In this document: in pieces, positions 27,089-36,269 of the stretch | Position numbering within the stretch: the first letter of the stretch is position 1 | How the letters are laid out: every line of letters begins with the position of its first letter | Assembly: GCF_947366995.1 (NCBI RefSeq) | Contig: NZ_CANBCC010000001.1 | Coordinates: forward strand, 124,001 to 188,000 | DNA length: 64,000 bases | Direction: 5' to 3' | DNA from: an uncultured Aquabacterium sp. | GTDB taxonomy: Bacteria; Pseudomonadota; Gammaproteobacteria; Burkholderiales; Burkholderiaceae_C | Notes under the pieces: model-generated | What the model saw: the letters and a program-made list of their open reading frames with translations, nothing else | The model's database searches: none | What the model was told of the DNA's origin: nothing | Translations under genes and position numbers: made by a program

Positions 27089-28819
27089 TTACTGCGCCAC
27101 GTTCAGCAGTGTGTCAAAGACCTTCTGAGCCACCTGCAGCACCTTGGCGGCCGCCTGGTAGCTTTGCTGGAACTGAATCAGGCGCGCAGCCTCTTCATCC
27201 AGGTTCACGCCCCGCGTGGCCTCCAGTGTCTCGGTCGCCCGGGTTTCCAGCGTGCCGCTGATGCTGGCGGCCGTCTTGCCACTCTGCACCTTCACGCCCA
27301 GGTTGCCGATCATCTGCGAGTAGGCATCGGTCACGGTGGTGCTGGAGCCGTTGCTGGTCAGCGAGACGATGGGGCGGTCACGCAGGCCCAGCATCGCGCG
27401 TGCGTTGCCGTTGTTGCCTGACGGATCGACGGGGGGCTGCAGCGTGATTTTGTCGCCCACATTCGGCACGCCGGCAATGCGCATCGAGAACAGTGGATTA
27501 CCCGACCCATCGTTGAAGACCAGGTCCTGACCCGGCACCCAGTTGGCCGCGATCACGTTGCCGCTCCCGTCCACCACGTCGAACCCCGGGCCCGTTCCGG
27601 GGGATTGGAACGTCAGTCCGAGTTGGGGCGTTGTCGACGGGGCGACCGGCGGCAGCAGCGGCAAGGGCCGACCTGCCGGCGCGATCATGGTCAGGGACTC
27701 CACCGACATCGTGCCCTGGTTGGCGTCGGCGGTGAAGGCGATCAGCGGCGAGGCGGCAGCCACATCCTGCGGGTTCTGCAGGTTGACGGCCAGAGTCGTG
27801 GCCTTGCCAGTGCCGATGAACATGTCGCTGCCGGCAATGGTGTTGCCGAGCGCGTCCTTCTTGCCCAGGATGCCGAGTTGCTGCTGCGTGTTGACCGCAT
27901 TGGTGAAGCTCGACACGAAGTCGTTCAGGTCGCCGCGTGTGCCGGCCAGGTCCTTGTTCTGGAAGTCCAGCAGGCCACGGAGCGCGCCACCCGTCACCTG
28001 CGTGTCGTCCAGCATTCGCACCGAGTTCGCGGTGACGATGCCGATGCTGCCCACCGTGACGCCTTGTGCGTTGCTCGACTGCAGCAGCGACAGGCTCTCG
28101 GCCTTGTTGCTGAGCACCAGCAGCTGTCCGCCGCCGAGGAAGACGCTCAGGCTGCCGTCGTCGGCCTCCACGGTATTGACCTGCACCAGCTTGTTGAGCC
28201 GGCTGATCACCTCGTCGCGGCGGTCCATCAGGTCGTTGGGCGGCTGGCCGGTGCCGCGCGCGCTGGCGATGTCCTGGTTCAGGCGGGCAACCTGCTGTGC
28301 ATACTCGTTGATCTGCGCGATGTCGGTGCCCATGTCCGAGAGCGTGCCGGCCTGCAGCTGTTCGATCTGGCTGGCAGACGAGCGAACCCGGCTGGCGAAC
28401 TCCTCCGCACGCGACAGCACCACCTGGCGTGCCGACATGTCCTGCGGCTGGTTGGCCACGTCGACAAAGGCGTTCATCAGCTGCGTGGCGGCGTAGCCCA
28501 GGCCGGTCTGGCCTGTTGGCAGGGTGCCTTCCAGCTGTTCCAGCTTGTCGAGTCGCGTCTTGTCCGCGGCGGCGGCCCCGGCGGCCTCGTTGGCCGACTT
28601 GACCAGGAAATCACTGGTCGACCGTGTGACGGTCGTGACCTTGACCCCGCGGCCGAAGAAGCCCGCCCCGGTGTACATGCCGCCGTCGGTCGACAGCTCC
28701 ACCTGCTGGCGCGAGAAGCCGGGCGTGTTGACGTTGCTGATGTTGTGCGCGGTCGTGTCCAGCATCGCCTGTGTGGCGAACATGGCCCGGGTGCTGAGTG
28801 CGAAGATGCCTGATCCCAT
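27089..28819 (-). CDS. flgK: Flagellar hook-associated protein 1
   Basis: 576 residues. The rod/hook-type N-terminus includes LDTTAHNISNVNTPGFSRQQ, and the C-terminus has VNLDEEAARLIQFQQSYQAA, both diagnostic of FlgK. It caps the hook and forms the first junction zone. The middle region (about 330-500) is variable, with Pro/Gly-rich segments. It begins 20 bases after the flgJ stop. Confidence 0.96.
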   Translation of the reverse strand: MGSGIFALSTRAMFATQAMLDTTAHNISNVNTPGFSRQQVELSTDGGMYTGAGFFGRGVKVTTVTRSTSDFLVKSANEAAGAAAADKTRLDKLEQLEGTLPTGQTGLGYAATQLMNAFVDVANQPQDMSARQVVLSRAEEFASRVRSSASQIEQLQAGTLSDMGTDIAQINEYAQQVARLNQDIASARGTGQPPNDLMDRRDEVISRLNKLVQVNTVEADDGSLSVFLGGGQLLVLSNKAESLSLLQSSNAQGVTVGSIGIVTANSVRMLDDTQVTGGALRGLLDFQNKDLAGTRGDLNDFVSSFTNAVNTQQQLGILGKKDALGNTIAGSDMFIGTGKATTLAVNLQNPQDVAAASPLIAFTADANQGTMSVESLTMIAPAGRPLPLLPPVAPSTTPQLGLTFQSPGTGPGFDVVDGSGNVIAANWVPGQDLVFNDGSGNPLFSMRIAGVPNVGDKITLQPPVDPSGNNGNARAMLGLRDRPIVSLTSNGSSTTVTDAYSQMIGNLGVKVQSGKTAASISGTLETRATETLEATRGVNLDEEAARLIQFQQSYQAAAKVLQVAQKVFDTLLNVAQ

Positions 28820-28839
28820 GGTGCGTGCTCCTCAGCCGA

Positions 28840-29763
28840 TCAGGTCTGGGTGCGCTGCAGGCGCACGGTGGTGTTGATCACGCGCGTGAGCTTGTCGGCG
28901 TAGGCTGGGTCCGTGGCGTAACCGGCCTTCTGCAGTCCCTGGGCATAGCCATGCGCCGTGTCGGCCTGCGCCACCGTACGACTGTAGCGGGGGCTTTGTG
29001 AGAGCAGGCGTGCGTGGTCCTTGAAGGCTTCCTCGTACGAGTCATACGCACGGAATTTCGCCGTCACCTTGCGTGCCACGCCGCCGATGTACTCGGTGGT
29101 GGTCACCTCGGCGACCTTGCCCTTCCAGCCCGCCGTGGCCTTGATGCCGAACAGGTTGTGGGAAGGTTGGCCGTCTGCGGTGCGGATCTCGCGCTTGCCC
29201 CAGCCCGACTCGAGCGCCGCCTGGCCGAGGATGTTGCTGGCCGGGATGCCCGTGGCCTGCTCGGCGGCGGCGGCGGCGGCCTGGTGCTTGCGGACGAACT
29301 GCTCGGAAGGGCTCAGTGCGCGGCCGTTGGCAGCCACGGCGCGGCCGTTTGCGTCCACGCGGCTGGTGTCGGTCGGCATGCGGGCGTCCAGGCTGCGGCC
29401 AGGCAGCGAGCCCAGCGTGCGCGCGGCCGGGTTGGCTGCGGCGGCGGGCTGGTCGGACCGGATGCCCATCTGGCGCTCCAGCTGGCGCGTGATCATGTCG
29501 CTCAGCCCACCGGGCAGGCCGGTCATCTGGGTCGAGAACTGCTGGTCCAGCATGCTCGTGCCCATCTCCGTGGCGCTGTTGTCGAGCATGCCGGCGTTCA
29601 TCGTGGTCGCCCGCATGCTCTTCATCAGCTCCTGCATGAAGAGGCCTTCGAGCTGCTGGGCCGTGTCGCGGATGGCCTTGCGCGGATCCTGGCCGGCCGT
29701 GCCCTTGAGCTGGTCGAGCGAGCGCAGGTCTGTGGCCAGACCGGGGCGTTGGGGGAAGCTCAT
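28840..29763 (-). CDS. flgJ: Flagellar rod cap and peptidoglycan hydrolase
   Basis: 307 residues in the dual-domain form. N-terminal rod-capping domain (about 20-100, ending FSTQMTGLPGGLSDMITRQ) and C-terminal glucosaminidase domain (about 150-305: NILGQAALESGWGKREI with the catalytic Glu, HNLFGIKATAGWKGK, FRAYDSYEEAFKDHARLL). It cuts peptidoglycan so that the rod can cross the periplasm. Its ATG overlaps the flgI stop by one base. Confidence 0.96.
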   Translation of the reverse strand: MSFPQRPGLATDLRSLDQLKGTAGQDPRKAIRDTAQQLEGLFMQELMKSMRATTMNAGMLDNSATEMGTSMLDQQFSTQMTGLPGGLSDMITRQLERQMGIRSDQPAAAANPAARTLGSLPGRSLDARMPTDTSRVDANGRAVAANGRALSPSEQFVRKHQAAAAAAEQATGIPASNILGQAALESGWGKREIRTADGQPSHNLFGIKATAGWKGKVAEVTTTEYIGGVARKVTAKFRAYDSYEEAFKDHARLLSQSPRYSRTVAQADTAHGYAQGLQKAGYATDPAYADKLTRVINTTVRLQRTQT

Positions 29764-30893
29764 CAGATCACCTCCAGATCAGCCTGCAGCGCACCGGCTG
29801 CCTTCATGGCCTGCAGGATGGCCAGCAGGTCCTGCGGGTTGGCGCCCAGCGTGTTGAGCGCCTTGACGACGTCGGTGAGCTGGGTGCCTGCCGGCATCTG
29901 GATCAGCGCGCCTGGCGCCTGGTTGATGGCGATGTCGGCCTTCTCGCTGACCACCGTCTGCCCCTGGGACATCGGGTTGGGCTGGCTGATGACCGGGGTG
30001 GAGCTGATGGTGACGGACAGGTTGCCGTGGGCCACGGCGCAGGGCCCGAGCGTCACGTTCTGGTTGAGCACGACCGAGCCGGTGCGCGCATTGATGACGA
30101 TGCGTGCCGCCGGCGTGGCGCGGCTGATGGTGAGGTTCTCCACGTCGGCCATGAAGGCCACGCGCTCGCCGGGCGCCTGAGGCAGCTTGACGGCCACGGT
30201 GCGACCGTTGATCGCTTCGGCGGTGCCATCGCCCTTCGCCTGGTTGATGGCCTTGGCCACTTCGCGGGCGGTGTTGAAGTCGTCCGAGCGCAGGTCGTAC
30301 TGCACCAGGCTTCCCTGCAGCCACGGAGAAGGCACGGCCCGCTCGACCGAGGCGCCATCCGGGATGCGGCCCGCGCTGAGGTGGTTGATCTGCACCTTCG
30401 AGCCGCCTTGCGAGGCCCCCGCGCCCCCCACGATCAGGTTGCCCTGTGCCAGCGCGTAGATCTGGCCGTCAGCGCCCTTCAGCGGTGTGGCGATCAGCGT
30501 GCCGCCCCGCAGCGACTTGGCATTCCCGATCGACGACACGTTGACGTCGATGGGCTGACCGGGCTGGGCAAACGCCGGGAGGTTGGCCGTCACCAGCACG
30601 GCGGCGACGTTCTTGAGCTGCATCGGCACGCCAGCGGGCACGGTGATGCCCATCTGCTGCAGCATTGCGTTCATGCTCTGGCCTGTGAAGGGCGTCTGAG
30701 CGGTCTGGTCGCCGGTGCCGTCCAGGCCCACGACGAGGCCATAGCCCATCAGCTGGTTGCTGCGCACCCCCTGGATGGCCGCGATTTCCTTGAGCCGCAC
30801 CGTCGCGGCCTGGGCGTTCCAGCCGCCTGCCAGCAAGGTGGCCAGGCAGATGGGGGCGATCAGTTGCTTGATCAGGCGGGAGGTGGTGCGCAT
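29763..30893 (-). CDS. flgI: Flagellar P-ring protein
   Basis: 376 residues, standard for FlgI. Signal peptide to about residue 29 (LAGGWNAQA), then VRLKEIAAIQGVRSNQLMGY and GLVVGLDGTGDQT, highly conserved in the family. The protein is secreted by Sec and assembled around the rod in the peptidoglycan layer with the chaperone FlgA, which is encoded divergently upstream. 42 bases separate it from flgH. Confidence 0.97.
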   Translation of the reverse strand: MRTTSRLIKQLIAPICLATLLAGGWNAQAATVRLKEIAAIQGVRSNQLMGYGLVVGLDGTGDQTAQTPFTGQSMNAMLQQMGITVPAGVPMQLKNVAAVLVTANLPAFAQPGQPIDVNVSSIGNAKSLRGGTLIATPLKGADGQIYALAQGNLIVGGAGASQGGSKVQINHLSAGRIPDGASVERAVPSPWLQGSLVQYDLRSDDFNTAREVAKAINQAKGDGTAEAINGRTVAVKLPQAPGERVAFMADVENLTISRATPAARIVINARTGSVVLNQNVTLGPCAVAHGNLSVTISSTPVISQPNPMSQGQTVVSEKADIAINQAPGALIQMPAGTQLTDVVKALNTLGANPQDLLAILQAMKAAGALQADLEVI

Positions 30894-30935
30894 GGGGCCG
30901 AATCCTTCTGGGGGTCGGCTCCATTCTGCGAACCT

Positions 30936-31610
30936 TTAGAACGGCGAAATGCTCAAAAAGATGCGGGAGAGCCAGCCTATTCCCTGGGCTTCCTGCTGGG
31001 CACCCTGGCCGCGCTGCTCCACGCGCACGTTCGCCACCTTCTGCGAGCTCACAGAGTTGTCGCGCTGGATGGCCATCGGGTCGATCTGGCCCGAGAAGCG
31101 CAGCACGTCCACATTGGCGCCGATGCCGATCTGCTTTTCGGCGGACACGACGAGGTGGCCGTTGGGCAGCACCTCGATCACGGTGGCCGTGATGTTGCCT
31201 TCGAACTTGTTGTCCGCCTTGGCGGTGCCCTTGCCGTTGTAGGTGTTGTTGCTGTTGCCGGCGGCCTCCAGCTTGGCCAGCGACGACGCGCCGATCAGCG
31301 GCACGGCCGTGATCCCGCTCGAGACCTTGCCGTCCTTCTGGATGGTGGTGGTCTTTTCCTGGTTGGCCTTGAGCTCTTCGTTGATCACGATGGTGATGAT
31401 GTCGCCCACCATGCGCGCGCGGTGCGTCTCGTACAACGGGCGGTAACCCGCCCCCTGGAAGATCGAACCGTTGGGTGCGGTGGCCGTGGCCGTCGGCGGG
31501 GTGGGGCGCGCCTGCGTGGGCTCGACCACGTCGACCTTGGGATTGAGGGTGACGCAGCCGGACAGCGCCGCCCCGCACAGGGCCAGGCCCAGAGTGTGCA
31601 GCCTCCTCAT
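30936..31610 (-). CDS. flgH: Flagellar L-ring lipoprotein
   Basis: 224 residues. Lipoprotein signal with lipobox LSGC at about residues 16-19, then the FlgH body (GSIFQGAGYRPLYETHRARM, GDIITIVINEELKANQ) and the C-terminal GIGWLSRIFLSISPF. It forms the outer-membrane ring around the rod. The ATG at 31610 overlaps the flgG TGA (TGATG); a GTG one codon earlier is the other option. Confidence 0.96.
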   Translation of the reverse strand: MRRLHTLGLALCGAALSGCVTLNPKVDVVEPTQARPTPPTATATAPNGSIFQGAGYRPLYETHRARMVGDIITIVINEELKANQEKTTTIQKDGKVSSGITAVPLIGASSLAKLEAAGNSNNTYNGKGTAKADNKFEGNITATVIEVLPNGHLVVSAEKQIGIGANVDVLRFSGQIDPMAIQRDNSVSSQKVANVRVEQRGQGAQQEAQGIGWLSRIFLSISPF

Positions 31611-32395
31611 CACAGTTGTCCCAGCTTCTGCAGCATCTGATCCGAGGTCTGGATGGCCTTGGAGTTCAGCTCGTAGGCGCGCTGTGTCTGGATCATCTGA
31701 ACCAGCTCCTGCACCACGTTGACGTTCGATGTTTCGACGAAGCCTTGCGACAGCGAACCGAGGCTGCCCGACTGCGGGTTGCCCTGCTGAGGCGGGCCGG
31801 AGGCGACGGATTCGACGTACGTGTTCTGGCCGATCGGATCGAGTCCCGGCGGGTTCACGAAGTTCGACATCTGGAAGCGCCCGATGACGGAGGGCTCGGT
31901 TTCACCGGCCAGCTTGGCCGAGATGATGCCGTCGGCAGAGATCGTGATGCCGGTGGCTTCGGCTGGCACCTGGGCGCCGTTCGTGTTCACCAGGTAGCCG
32001 TTGTTCGTGACGATGCGGCCCTGGTTGTCCAGCTGGAAGGCACCGTCCCGGGTGTAGCCGGTGCGGCCGTCGGGCAGGGTGATCTCGAAGAAGCCCTTGC
32101 CATTGATGGCCACGTCGAGGTTGCCGCTCGTCTGCTGCAGGCTGCCCTGCGTGAACTGGCGCGAGGTGGCCACCGGGCGCACGCCCAGGCCCACCTGCAG
32201 CCCGGTAGGCAGCGTCGTCTGCTCCGAGCTGTTGGCCCCGCTCTGGCGCAGCGTCTGGTACATCAGGTCTTCGAACACGGCGTGCGACTGCTTGTAGCCG
32301 TTCGTGCCGCTGTTGGCCAGGTTGTTCGAGATGTGGTCCAGCTGGGTCTGCTGGGCTTCCATGCCGGATTTCGAGATCCACAGGGAACGCATCAT
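31610..32395 (-). CDS. flgG: Flagellar distal rod protein
   Basis: 261 residues, exact family length. N-terminal motif LDHISNNLANSGTNGYKQ and C-terminal VVQELVQMIQTQRAYELNS are the rod-protein signatures; PTGLQVGLGVRP is typical of FlgG. It forms the distal rod. An ATG codon also follows at the second position. It lies 31 bases after flgF. Confidence 0.97.
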   Translation of the reverse strand: MMRSLWISKSGMEAQQTQLDHISNNLANSGTNGYKQSHAVFEDLMYQTLRQSGANSSEQTTLPTGLQVGLGVRPVATSRQFTQGSLQQTSGNLDVAINGKGFFEITLPDGRTGYTRDGAFQLDNQGRIVTNNGYLVNTNGAQVPAEATGITISADGIISAKLAGETEPSVIGRFQMSNFVNPPGLDPIGQNTYVESVASGPPQQGNPQSGSLGSLSQGFVETSNVNVVQELVQMIQTQRAYELNSKAIQTSDQMLQKLGQL

Positions 32396-32426
32396 GGCCG
32401 GTCTCCTTCAGGGTTCAGGTCGAAGC

Positions 32427-33155
32427 TCACGAGCCCGACAACAGTTGCGCAGCCGCCTTCTCGTCCTGCTCGGCGGTCTGCATCATCTTCATCTGCGCCT
32501 CGAACTGGCGGGCGGCTGCGATCATCGACACCATGGTCTCGATCGGGCTGACGTTCGAGCCTTCCAGGGCGCCGCTCTGCAGGCGGGCGACGTCGCTGAG
32601 GGCCAGCGGGTCACCGTTGGCCGTGCGGAACAGGCCGTCGTCGCCCCGTTTGAGCTTTTCTTCCGGGATGACCATCTTGAGGCGGCCTGCCTGGGTGATC
32701 AGCCCGTTCGCCTGCTTGGCGCTCACCGTGCCATCCGGCGCGATGCTCACCTCGGTTTCCGGCGGCACCGTGATCGGACCGCCATCGCCCATCACCGGCA
32801 AGCCTGCCGGGGTCACGAGCGTGCCGTCGGGCAGCACCTCCATCGTGCCGGCCCGCGTGTAGGCCTCGGTGCCATCCAGCGCCTGCACCGTCATCCAGGC
32901 CCGCCCCTGCATGGCCACATCCAGCGGGCGGCCCGTCACCGTGACGGGTCCGGCCGCGTCGTCGTAGCCCACCGTGGTCTCGAGCGAATACACCCGCGTG
33001 GTGGCCCCGTCGCCGCGCACCGGCACCGCGCGAATCGCCTGCAGCTCGGCGCGGAAGCCCGTGGTGCTCACGTTCGCCAGGTTGTTCGACAGCACGTCCT
33101 GGCGCTGCATGTTCATCTTGGCGCCGGCCATGCTGAGGTAAATCATGCGGTCCAT
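32427..33155 (-). CDS. flgF: Flagellar proximal rod protein
   Basis: 242 residues. DRMIYLSMAGAKMNMQRQDV and LSNNLANVSTTGFRAEL at the N-terminus and a short C-terminal SPIETMVSMIAAARQFEAQ match FlgF. Part of the proximal rod. 40 bases separate it from flgE, with a usable ribosome binding site (AAGGAGC) upstream of the ATG. Confidence 0.96.
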   Translation of the reverse strand: MDRMIYLSMAGAKMNMQRQDVLSNNLANVSTTGFRAELQAIRAVPVRGDGATTRVYSLETTVGYDDAAGPVTVTGRPLDVAMQGRAWMTVQALDGTEAYTRAGTMEVLPDGTLVTPAGLPVMGDGGPITVPPETEVSIAPDGTVSAKQANGLITQAGRLKMVIPEEKLKRGDDGLFRTANGDPLALSDVARLQSGALEGSNVSPIETMVSMIAAARQFEAQMKMMQTAEQDEKAAAQLLSGS

Positions 33156-33195
33156 CAGCAGCTCCTTGCGATCACGTCAGGGCAGGTCATCCACA

Positions 33196-34482
33196 TCAGC
33201 GGATGTTCACCAGGGTCTGCAACACCTGGTCTTCTGTCTTGATGGTCTGCGCGTTGGCCTGGTAGGTGCGCTGTGCGACGATCATGTTGACCAGCTCGCC
33301 CGTCAGGTCGACGTTGGACTCTTCCAGCGCGCCACCCTGAAGCAGACCCAGGCGGCCCGCACCCGGGTTGCCGTACTGGGCCGGTCCGGAGGCAGCAGTC
33401 TGACCCCACTCGTTGCCGCCCTTGGGCTCGAGGCCCTGCGGGTTGTTGAAGCGCGCCAGGCCGATCTGCGCTTCGGACACCGTCTGACCGTTGGTGTAGC
33501 GCACCTGGATGGCGCCGGTCGAGTCGATGCTGAAGCTGGAGAAGTCGCCGCGCGGGTAGCCGTTCTGCTGCAGCTCGTTGACGACCGACTTGCCGGCAAA
33601 CTGCGTCGCGCTGCTCCAGTCCACCGTGGCATTGATGCTGGAGAGCGTGCTGATGCCGACATCGGTGCCCGTGATGGGGGGCAGCGGCACCACGCCCATG
33701 GTGCCGGCCGTCGTGTAGTCGTTGCCGTTGTAGTCGACGACACGGTTCGGCTGGCTGGTGGTCGGATCGAACTCGATCTGGAAAGCCGGGGTGGTGGCGC
33801 CCAGCGGCAGGTACTTGCCGTTCACGGCCGCGTACACGTCCCAGCTGTCGTCGCCGCTCTTGCGATAGTAGTAGTCCACGGCCACGCCCTGACCCGAGCC
33901 GTCGTACAAGGTCTGCGTGGTGCTGAACGTGTAGGTGCCGTTGAGCGGCGGGTACACCGAGGTGTCGTAGGCGTCGTCCGCCTTTTCCGCTGCATTGAGG
34001 TTCACGTCCATCGTGATGCTGGACGTGGCCTGGGCGCTGCCCCCGGTCAGGGCCAGCTTGATGGGCTGGTCGCCGTCGCTGAGCAGCTTGTGGCCCTGGT
34101 TGTTCACGATGTAGCCGTTGCTGTCCACCTTGAACTGGCCGTTGCGGCTGAAGAGTTTTTCTCCGGCTTCGAACAACGAGCCGTTGGTGCTCATGTCCCA
34201 GCGCTGCACCTTGAAGAAGCCGTCGCCATTGATGGCGATGTCCAGCGGGTTCTCGGTCGTGGTGATGTTGCCCTGCGTGAACTGCTGGGCCACCGAGGCA
34301 ATCGTCGCCCCGATGCCGATGTTGTTGCTGCCCCCGCCGCCCAGCGAGGCCGCGTACATGTCGGCAAACTCGGCTCGGGCGGTCTTGGCGCCGTAGGTGT
34401 TGGCGTTCGCCACGTTGTTGCCGATGACCTGCAGACTCTTGCTGGAGACGTTGAGTCCGGATAGTCCTTGCTGGAAGCCCAT
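33196..34482 (-). CDS. flgE: Flagellar hook protein
   Basis: 428 residues, normal for betaproteobacterial FlgE. N-terminal FQQGLSGLNVSSKSLQVIGN and NNVANANTYGAKTAR; C-terminal ESNVDLTGELVNMIVAQRTY. The central D1/D2 region (about 150-340) carries the hook-specific beta domains. Exported by the flagellar type III system and polymerised under the FlgD cap, whose gene is next upstream (55 bases). Confidence 0.97.
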   Translation of the reverse strand: MGFQQGLSGLNVSSKSLQVIGNNVANANTYGAKTARAEFADMYAASLGGGGSNNIGIGATIASVAQQFTQGNITTTENPLDIAINGDGFFKVQRWDMSTNGSLFEAGEKLFSRNGQFKVDSNGYIVNNQGHKLLSDGDQPIKLALTGGSAQATSSITMDVNLNAAEKADDAYDTSVYPPLNGTYTFSTTQTLYDGSGQGVAVDYYYRKSGDDSWDVYAAVNGKYLPLGATTPAFQIEFDPTTSQPNRVVDYNGNDYTTAGTMGVVPLPPITGTDVGISTLSSINATVDWSSATQFAGKSVVNELQQNGYPRGDFSSFSIDSTGAIQVRYTNGQTVSEAQIGLARFNNPQGLEPKGGNEWGQTAASGPAQYGNPGAGRLGLLQGGALEESNVDLTGELVNMIVAQRTYQANAQTIKTEDQVLQTLVNIR

Positions 34483-34537
34483 TTCTGTTCCTTTCGGGGG
34501 TGACTGCCTGGGGCGTTCGGGAGGGGGAGGGGGTGAC

Positions 34538-35194
34538 TTACGAAACGGCCTTGACCGCGCTGTACGCCACGCTGCCCTTGTTCTGGAGTTCGAGGGTGAG
34601 CGTGCCGTTCGGCGTGCTCACGGCGTTGACGTGGTCGAGCATCATGGTGGTCGACCCCACGGCCGTCTTGCCGGAGGTGGCCGTCACCTTGAAGCTCATG
34701 CCGGTGGTGTCGGTGCCCGCAGGCGGCGTCCAGGAGAAGCCCTGGCGGCCTGCCGGCACGGCGCTCTGGTTCACCGAGTCGATGACCTTGCCTTCCTTGC
34801 TCAGGATGTCGATGCGGACCGTGCCCGCGGCCGCGGCCAGGTCGTAGCCACCCACGGTCACGCCATTGGCACCTGCCGCGAGCTGATTGCCTTCCAGCCA
34901 CACGTCGCGGCCCACCAGGCCCGCACCCTGCAGCATCTGCATCTGGGTGAGGCTGGTGCCCAGGCCCGTCATCGTCGTGTTCAGCTTCTCGATGCCGGTC
35001 ACCGTCTGGATCTGCGCCATCTGGCTCGTCACCTGCGCGTTGTCCATCGGGTTGAGCGGGTCCTGGTTCTGCATCTGCGTCACCAGGAGCTTCAGAAAGC
35101 GGTCAGACGCCTCCGTCGTGCTCGATGTCTTGCTGGTTCCCGTGCCCGACGTGGTCGTCGCGCCCGTGCTGTTGATCAGGGAGGTGGAGCTCAT
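34538..35194 (-). CDS. flgD: Flagellar hook-capping scaffold protein
   Basis: 218 residues. The N-terminus has a Ser/Thr-rich export segment and the conserved FLKLLVTQMQNQDPLNPMDN. The rest folds into the FlgD tudor and Fn3-like parts (GAGLVGRDVWLEGNQLA). It caps the growing hook and is absent from the mature flagellum. 18 bases after flgC. Confidence 0.96.
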   Translation of the reverse strand: MSSTSLINSTGATTTSGTGTSKTSSTTEASDRFLKLLVTQMQNQDPLNPMDNAQVTSQMAQIQTVTGIEKLNTTMTGLGTSLTQMQMLQGAGLVGRDVWLEGNQLAAGANGVTVGGYDLAAAAGTVRIDILSKEGKVIDSVNQSAVPAGRQGFSWTPPAGTDTTGMSFKVTATSGKTAVGSTTMMLDHVNAVSTPNGTLTLELQNKGSVAYSAVKAVS

Positions 35195-35212
35195 GGCGTG
35201 TGTCCTTCAGCG

Positions 35213-35623
35213 TCAGCTGCCCTGACCCATCTGCAGGGTCTTCATCAGCAGGGTTTTGGTCGTCGTCATGACCTCGATGTTGTTCTGGTACGAACGCGAG
35301 GCCGAGATCATGTTGACCATCTCTTCCACGGCGTTGACGTTGCTGTAGGTCACGTAGCCCTCGGCATCGGCCTGAGGGTGGCGCGGGTCATGCACCCGGC
35401 GGCCAGGACTGTTGTCTTCGGTGACGTTGCTGACCGTGACGCCAGCCGCGCCCACCGAGCCCATGGCCGCGGTGGTGAAGACGACGTGGCGGGCCTTGTA
35501 AGACTGGCCATCGGGGCCTGCGACCGTGTCGGCGTTGGCCAGGTTGGAGGCCACGACGTTGAGGCGCTGCGACTGTGCGCTGACCGCGCTGCCGGACACG
35601 TTGAAAATGTTGAACATCGACAT
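35213..35623 (-). CDS. flgC: Flagellar proximal rod protein
   Basis: 136 residues, the usual FlgC length. SMFNIFNVSGSAVSAQSQRL with VVASNLANADT and C-terminal VNAVEEMVNMISASRSYQNN are diagnostic. Together with FlgB and FlgF it builds the proximal rod. 32 bases after flgB with a good upstream GGAG. Confidence 0.97.
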   Translation of the reverse strand: MSMFNIFNVSGSAVSAQSQRLNVVASNLANADTVAGPDGQSYKARHVVFTTAAMGSVGAAGVTVSNVTEDNSPGRRVHDPRHPQADAEGYVTYSNVNAVEEMVNMISASRSYQNNIEVMTTTKTLLMKTLQMGQGS

Positions 35624-35655
35624 GGGGCGCTCCTGTTACTGCGAGTGCGGGGGCC

Positions 35656-36096
35656 TTACTGGCCCGTGATGGCGGTGTTCAACGTGCGCACGCTGCCGTT
35701 GATGAAACGCAGCGTGGCCTCGTAACGCACGGTGTTGTCGGCAAAGCTGGCGCGCTCACGGTCCATGTCCACCGAGTTGCTGTCGAGGTTGGTCTGCGAG
35801 GCCGCCGCGTAGTTCATGTCCGGCTCGACGCGGGCTCCGGCGGGCCGGCCATCGCGTTGCAGGTGACCCGTGGCGCTGGTGGTGGCCAACTGCAGCTTGG
35901 TCGAGGGCAGACCGCTGGCGGCGGCCGAGCTCTGGCCGGTCGCGTCGCGCAGGGCGCTGGCAAAGTTGAAGTCGCGGGCCACGTAGCCCGGCGTGTCGGC
36001 GTTGGCGATGTTGCTGGCGATCAGGCGCTGGCGTTCCGACCGCAGGGTCAACGCCTGGGCCTGAAAGTTCAAGGAGTCGGTCAAACGGTTCAACAT
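35656..36096 (-). CDS. flgB: Flagellar proximal rod protein, first gene of the flg operon
   Basis: 146 residues. LNRLTDSLNFQAQALTLRSE and IASNIANADTPGYVARDF are the FlgB signatures; the C-terminal VDMDRERASFADNTVRYEA also matches. ATG 36096 is chosen because GGAGG lies seven bases upstream; the frame stays open to 36249 without protein-like content. It heads the eleven-gene minus-strand operon flgBCDEFGHIJKL. Confidence 0.96.
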   Translation of the reverse strand: MLNRLTDSLNFQAQALTLRSERQRLIASNIANADTPGYVARDFNFASALRDATGQSSAAASGLPSTKLQLATTSATGHLQRDGRPAGARVEPDMNYAAASQTNLDSNSVDMDRERASFADNTVRYEATLRFINGSVRTLNTAITGQ

Positions 36097-36269
36097 CTTG
36101 GGCACCTCCGGCCGCCTGGCATGCCGGTCAATCCGGTGCCTGATGGGGGCCTTGAGCTTGGTGCCGATGGTGCGGCCGCACGGGCCGGAACATGAGCCGG
36201 AATAAGGGGCTTTTCGACCGGCATTTCGCGCAGCGCTGGCGGCGGCCACTCCTTACAGTTCGGTCCATC
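36097..36269. promoter_or_regulatory. Divergent flgB/flgA intergenic region
   Basis: 173 bases between the divergent starts of flgB and flgA. It must carry promoters for both middle-class flagellar transcripts. I found no convincing sigma-54 (GG-N10-GC) or sigma-28 element on either strand, so FlhDC-type sigma-70 activation is the likely mode; that is inference. Confidence 0.4.

Noticed and set aside
36097..36269. Sigma-54 promoter between flgB and flgA
   Set aside because: No GG-N10-GC pair with the TGGCAC/TTGC context was found on either strand.
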